Source: an uncultured Synergistales bacterium (GTDB lineage Bacteria > Synergistota > Synergistia > Synergistales > Aminobacteriaceae). Taken from it: DNA of 9,082 nt. Below are positions 6,635 to 9,082 of the stretch, one piece after another. The position numbers and the translations under genes were made by a program. The stretch covers positions 1-9,082 of the forward strand of contig CALFXN010000180.1 of assembly GCA_937957815.1 (NCBI GenBank). Direction: 5' to 3'. Below the pieces are notes generated by a model, which was not told the origin of the DNA, searched no databases, and worked only from the letters and a program-made list of their open reading frames with translations. Position 1 is the first letter of the stretch; each line of letters begins with the position of its first letter.

Positions 6635-6754
6635 ATTCAGCGCGGGTCTCTTTTTCTTCTTGTGTCCGACTTTTCGGGATTCGTCGTGTCGACCCGGACC
6701 GCTCCGGAGTCGGCACCGGGGAGCGACGGTTCTTCCGGCGGCTGTGGCGGGGTT

Positions 6755-6793
6755 AAAAAACGGGGAGCGGGATGTCCGTCAATCCCGCTCCCC
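6755..6793 (-). terminator. Strong intrinsic terminator
   Basis: A perfect 12-bp stem (6762-6773 with 6782-6793, GGGGAGCGGGAT and its complement) closes an 8-base loop. On the minus strand it is followed by one G and six Ts (6760-6755). On the plus strand there is no T-run after the stem, so it acts for minus-strand transcription. Confidence 0.9.
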
Positions 6794-6956
6794 ATGCCTC
6801 ACTACTCTCGTTTCCATTCCGGAAACTTTTGCGGACCACGCTGCCGGTCCGTTGCACGTGTTCCTATTGAGTTGGAATTCCCTGAGGTTTGATCAGCCGC
6901 ATTCGTTTCATTCCCGCAGATCCCCCCTCGCAATCGGGTTGATGCCCGTTCTTTAC
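6755..6956 (-). ncRNA. Unassigned structured small RNA, about 200 nt
   Basis: A near-perfect promoter (6963-6991) and a strong terminator (6755-6793) bound about 200 nt of minus-strand sequence with no convincing coding frame or ribosome site. The nearest minus-strand genes cannot be its target: DUF72 lies upstream of the promoter and lemA is on the other strand. The transcript offers several local stems. CGGG/CCCG closes CATCAA near the 5' end. CGGACC/GGTCCG closes an 8-base loop at 6833-6852. GTTTCC/GGAAAC closes GGAAT at 6811-6827. The paired segments CCTCA/TGAGG and TTCCA/TGGAA can nest these into a rod before the terminator. I do not see SRP, tmRNA or RNase P signatures, and 5' and 3' ends do not pair as in 6S RNA. 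The start point is predicted to within a few bases. Confidence 0.65.
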
Positions 6957-6962
6957 GACTGA

Positions 6963-6991
6963 ATTATACCTCTGTTCTGTTAATTTGGCAA
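6963..6991 (-). promoter_or_regulatory. Near-consensus sigma-70 promoter of the small RNA
   Basis: On the minus strand TTGCCA (6991-6986, five of six matches) and TATAAT (6968-6963, six of six) are separated by exactly 17 bases. It is the best promoter in the window and predicts a start around 6956. It begins 14 bases beyond the end of the DUF72 readthrough frame. Confidence 0.85.
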
Positions 6992-7133
6992 GTTCTGTGC
7001 CGCCTCAGTCTCCGCCCGCAGGACCAGAAACATTCTCCGCTCCTCGTCCGGATTCGCCGAAGTCGAGATGTCCCTGCAAATCGAGCGGATCGCGGCACTC
7101 TCCACCGAGAAGACATCGCATCGTCGCCGCGTT

Positions 7134-7985
7134 TCACACCGCATAGTCCCGAAAGCAGTTGTTGAACATGACGAAGAGTCGTTCGACCCGGTCCGAAAGA
7201 GAGAGAAGTTCCCTGCCCCATGCCGTGAGTTCCGTCGAGTCGTAGGCATATCGGAATTTTTCCGCGACGGGAACCGCTCCCTTCTGCCACGCCACGCGGT
7301 TTCGTCCATGAAAGCGGATTACGGCCCCCCAATCCGCAGTGACATGGATCTGCGGAGGGACCGTCCAGCGGAGCTGTGGCTCGTCGACTACGACATACGC
7401 GAGATTTCCCTCCCGCAGGGTTTCGAGGAATCTCTCCCGAACCCCGGGTTCGAGCCATGAGCGATGACGGACTTCAAAAGCGGCACGGAAGGGAGGCGTC
7501 ACTTCGGCGACGCGGCGGACATAGCGCAGGGCGTCTTCAGAATAGCGAATCCACGGTGGAAGCTGAAAAAGGAGATACCCCATACGCTTCGCCTGATGCA
7601 GCGGTTCAAGCACCTGGGCGAAGGAGTTCCACACTTCGCCCCGGACATCCTTCGGAACATCCTTCAACGTCACCCGGTCGGAGTCCGTACCGGACACCAT
7701 GGCGCGAAACTGTTCCGGAATACTCGAACGGCGGACGTCGTGGTACGTGAAAAGCCCCCACACCTTCACGTTGAAGAGAAAACCGGGAGGTGTCCGGGCA
7801 ATCCAGCGGAATATCCGGGTGCGGTCAGGGAATGCATAGAACGTACTGTCGACCTCGACCGTCGTGAAGTTCGAGGCGTAATATCGCAGCAACGCGGCCG
7901 AGGTCTTCGTTCCGCGCGGATACCATCCGCTCCGCAGCAACGTCGCGTCCGTCCACGAACACGTTCCGACCCGGACGTCTCCCAT
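7134..7985 (-). CDS. DUF72 (YecE-like) protein, interrupted by in-frame TGA near the C-terminus
   Basis: This is a DUF72/YecE family protein with a TIM-barrel-like fold and unknown activity. It begins 'VRVGTCSWTD' and has the family segments 'NFTTVEVDSTFYAFP', 'FNVKVW', 'YLLFQLPPW', 'AAFEVRHRSW', 'VVVDEPQ' and 'VIRFHGRN'. The 283 residues end in 'VMFNNCFRDYAV' at the TGA 7134-7136. Family members normally continue this motif as NNxxxxYAVxNAxxxxxLL. Translation past the TGA in the same frame gives 'NAATMRCLLGGECRDPLDLQ' and reaches the next stop at 7005-7007, adding 42 residues. The missing residue would be an Arg if the codon were CGA. GAGGA lies 8 bases before the ATG at 7985, and the gene follows the upstream unknown gene by 11 bases, indicating an operon. 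The protein lacks only its last helix and may still fold. Confidence 0.88.
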   Translation of the reverse strand: MGDVRVGTCSWTDATLLRSGWYPRGTKTSAALLRYYASNFTTVEVDSTFYAFPDRTRIFRWIARTPPGFLFNVKVWGLFTYHDVRRSSIPEQFRAMVSGTDSDRVTLKDVPKDVRGEVWNSFAQVLEPLHQAKRMGYLLFQLPPWIRYSEDALRYVRRVAEVTPPFRAAFEVRHRSWLEPGVRERFLETLREGNLAYVVVDEPQLRWTVPPQIHVTADWGAVIRFHGRNRVAWQKGAVPVAEKFRYAYDSTELTAWGRELLSLSDRVERLFVMFNNCFRDYAV

Positions 7986-7996
7986 AGGCGTCGTCC

Positions 7997-8977
7997 TCAG
8001 ACCAGGGATGGAAGGATCCCCTCGAGGAATCTTCCGACCGACGCGATCCAGCGACTGAAGGACATGGCGGAAAAGAGATTCGCGATCGAGTCGTATTCAT
8101 CCCGTGCCCCGCCGAAAGAGTCCGCGTCGCAGATTCTTTCGTAGGTTTCAGACGGCATTTCGAGGACAATGTCGCCATCGTGACGGTTTGTGAGTTTTTC
8201 GGGAACCGCGACAACCGCGAATCGTCCGTCCTCCTCGCGCGAGCAAAGCGTCACCTTGTATTCGACTGGTCCGAGAGCCCCCTCGGAGAACGGAATGCGT
8301 CGGGTCCTGACGTACCCCCGCTCCCGGAGAACATCGTATCCGTCGCGAAGGAACGACTGCGAAATATCCCCGAGGAACGACAGATGACGGGTATAGACGA
8401 CGATGTGGCGGATCATGCGGTCTGTTTCGGGGTTCCCGGCCGCCAGCACGAGATCGCGCCCGCGTATCTGTCCTTCCTGAACCATGCCCCAGAGAGTCGC
8501 GGCAGTCTCCGACAGGTCCTCGAAATTCACCGAGAATCCGCATAAAAGGGCGCCCGAGGCCAGGAGGATCGGACGGTACCAACGGGAGGGATTCGCGACG
8601 ACGAGCCGACGCGTGACGCCTGTCGCCTTCAGGTGAGTCGCACCCTTTCCGTTCGTGATGGAAAGGTGGGGGGGATCGGGGAGAGCGCCGCATTCTTCGT
8701 CGGTCATCGGAAAATACGGGCGGAAAACTCCTTTCCCCTGAGATTGCGTCAGATCGGCGATCCAGAGAGTACATCGCTTGGTTTCCGGAAGGAGCGACAG
8801 TTCTCCGGGATCGAAAATCGGTTTCGGCGTGTGGATGGCGTCGGAGAGGAGAATCGTCGTTCTCCAGAGAAGCGCCTTGAAGACGGGGCGGGCAATGAAC
8901 GCCGCGAGAAGTTTCCGGACGGAGGGAACGAGGTCTTCGGAAGTGAAATCGTGCGTCATTCCGTTCTCGCCCTTCAT
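7997..8977 (-). CDS. Hypothetical protein, unrecognised, in operon with DUF72
   Basis: I do not recognise this protein of about 326 residues. It has no signal peptide and no clear membrane segments. Visible parts are an amphipathic N-terminal region rich in Arg/Leu ('SVRKLLAAFIARP'), a central region with 'LWIADLTQSQGKGVFRPYFP', 'RWYRPILLASGALLCGFSVN' and a helical stretch 'DLSETAATLWGMVQEGQIRG', then a basic/hydrophobic strand pattern ending in 'DGRFAVVAVPEKL'. The C-terminus is amphipathic. The start is uncertain: the ATG at 8977 has GGAAG 6 bases upstream, another ATG at 8959 is possible, and the frame stays open to the right edge through a very basic stretch that does not look like part of the protein. 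It ends 11 bases before the DUF72 gene, so the two are probably co-transcribed. Confidence 0.7.
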   Translation of the reverse strand: MKGENGMTHDFTSEDLVPSVRKLLAAFIARPVFKALLWRTTILLSDAIHTPKPIFDPGELSLLPETKRCTLWIADLTQSQGKGVFRPYFPMTDEECGALPDPPHLSITNGKGATHLKATGVTRRLVVANPSRWYRPILLASGALLCGFSVNFEDLSETAATLWGMVQEGQIRGRDLVLAAGNPETDRMIRHIVVYTRHLSFLGDISQSFLRDGYDVLRERGYVRTRRIPFSEGALGPVEYKVTLCSREEDGRFAVVAVPEKLTNRHDGDIVLEMPSETYERICDADSFGGARDEYDSIANLFSAMSFSRWIASVGRFLEGILPSLV

Positions 8978-9082
8978 CGTCAGCTTCCGGCTCTCTTTCT
9001 CGAGCCAGGAGTGCGGACTCATCCTCTTCGTGCCGCTGATCCTGTTCTGGGTTGCCACTCTTCTCTGTTTTGAAAGAGCCAC

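Noticed and set aside
6617..6892. Plus-strand frame containing a Gly/Ser-rich GSDGSSGGCGG stretch after lemA, reminiscent of TPM-protein tails
   Set aside because: There is no TPM domain before it, no ribosome site, and it runs through the terminator and the small RNA.
6755..6956. Assignment of the small RNA to 6S, SRP, tmRNA, RNase P or a known riboswitch
   Set aside because: The SRP loop, tmRNA tag and RNase P core signatures are not visible, the ends do not pair as in 6S RNA, and no gene follows on the same strand for a riboswitch to control.
7091..7136. Selenocysteine insertion at the DUF72 TGA
   Set aside because: A loosely SECIS-like hairpin can be drawn, but the family does not have Cys at this position and no selenium genes are in the window; a nonsense change is simpler.
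8958..9082. Hydrophobic plus-strand frame (CGLILFVPLILFWVATLL) open at the right edge, as if a membrane protein began there
   Set aside because: No start codon with a ribosome site was found, and it is the antisense of a basic stretch upstream of the unknown minus-strand gene; without sequence beyond the edge it cannot be supported.
1..9082. tRNA, rRNA, CRISPR arrays, insertion sequences or attachment sites
   Set aside because: No direct-repeat arrays, transposase motifs, terminal inverted repeats or tRNA-like cloverleaf sequences were seen on either strand.

Overview
The window is about 9.1 kb of bacterial DNA with moderately high GC (two sampled lines gave 48% in the first gene and 57% in the third). 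It is densely packed with short intergenic gaps. The content suggests an anaerobic, amino-acid- or peptide-using, probably diderm bacterium. The peptide-binding protein has an ordinary signal peptide with no lipobox cysteine. It sits near a class-I glutamine-amidotransferase-like hydrolase and an M20 amidohydrolase. A Synergistota-type organism would fit, but that is inference from gene content and not a sequence match. TGA is used as the stop in many genes here, so the standard code applies.

Layout. Bases 1-807 (minus) hold the N-terminal part of a family-5 peptide-binding protein that runs off the left edge. A divergent 247-base intergenic region follows. On the plus strand come a C26-type gamma-glutamyl hydrolase (1055-1813) and a 411-residue YfbR-like HD phosphohydrolase (1882-3117). 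The latter appears to be an internal tandem duplication whose N-terminal copy has lost its metal site. It overlaps by 13 bases, tail to tail, with a minus-strand M20 amidohydrolase (3105-4319).

A second divergent region (4320-4430) carries a near-consensus plus-strand promoter with a perfect 8-2-8 inverted repeat over its predicted start point. This drives a three-gene redox operon: membrane-anchored thioredoxin-like protein (4431-4841), CcdA thiol-electron transporter (4846-5550) and ArsR-family repressor (5556-5942). The likely logic is that CcdA passes electrons across the membrane to the thioredoxin while the ArsR protein represses its own operon through the inverted repeat. A LemA-family gene follows with its own leader (5982-6533).

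From 6534 to 7133 there is no convincing conserved protein gene. This stretch contains a minus-strand transcription unit of about 200 nt with a near-perfect sigma-70 promoter (TTGCCA, 17 bases, TATAAT) and a strong intrinsic terminator. It looks like a stand-alone structured small RNA that I could not assign to a family.

The right end is a minus-strand pair. An unrecognised protein (about 326 residues, 7997-8977) lies 11 bases upstream of a DUF72 gene (7134-7985). The DUF72 frame is broken by an in-frame TGA in the middle of its C-terminal family motif, and the motif continues in frame beyond it. The points most worth a second look are the small RNA, the pseudo-dimeric HD protein, the interrupted DUF72 frame, and the redox operon with its operator candidate.
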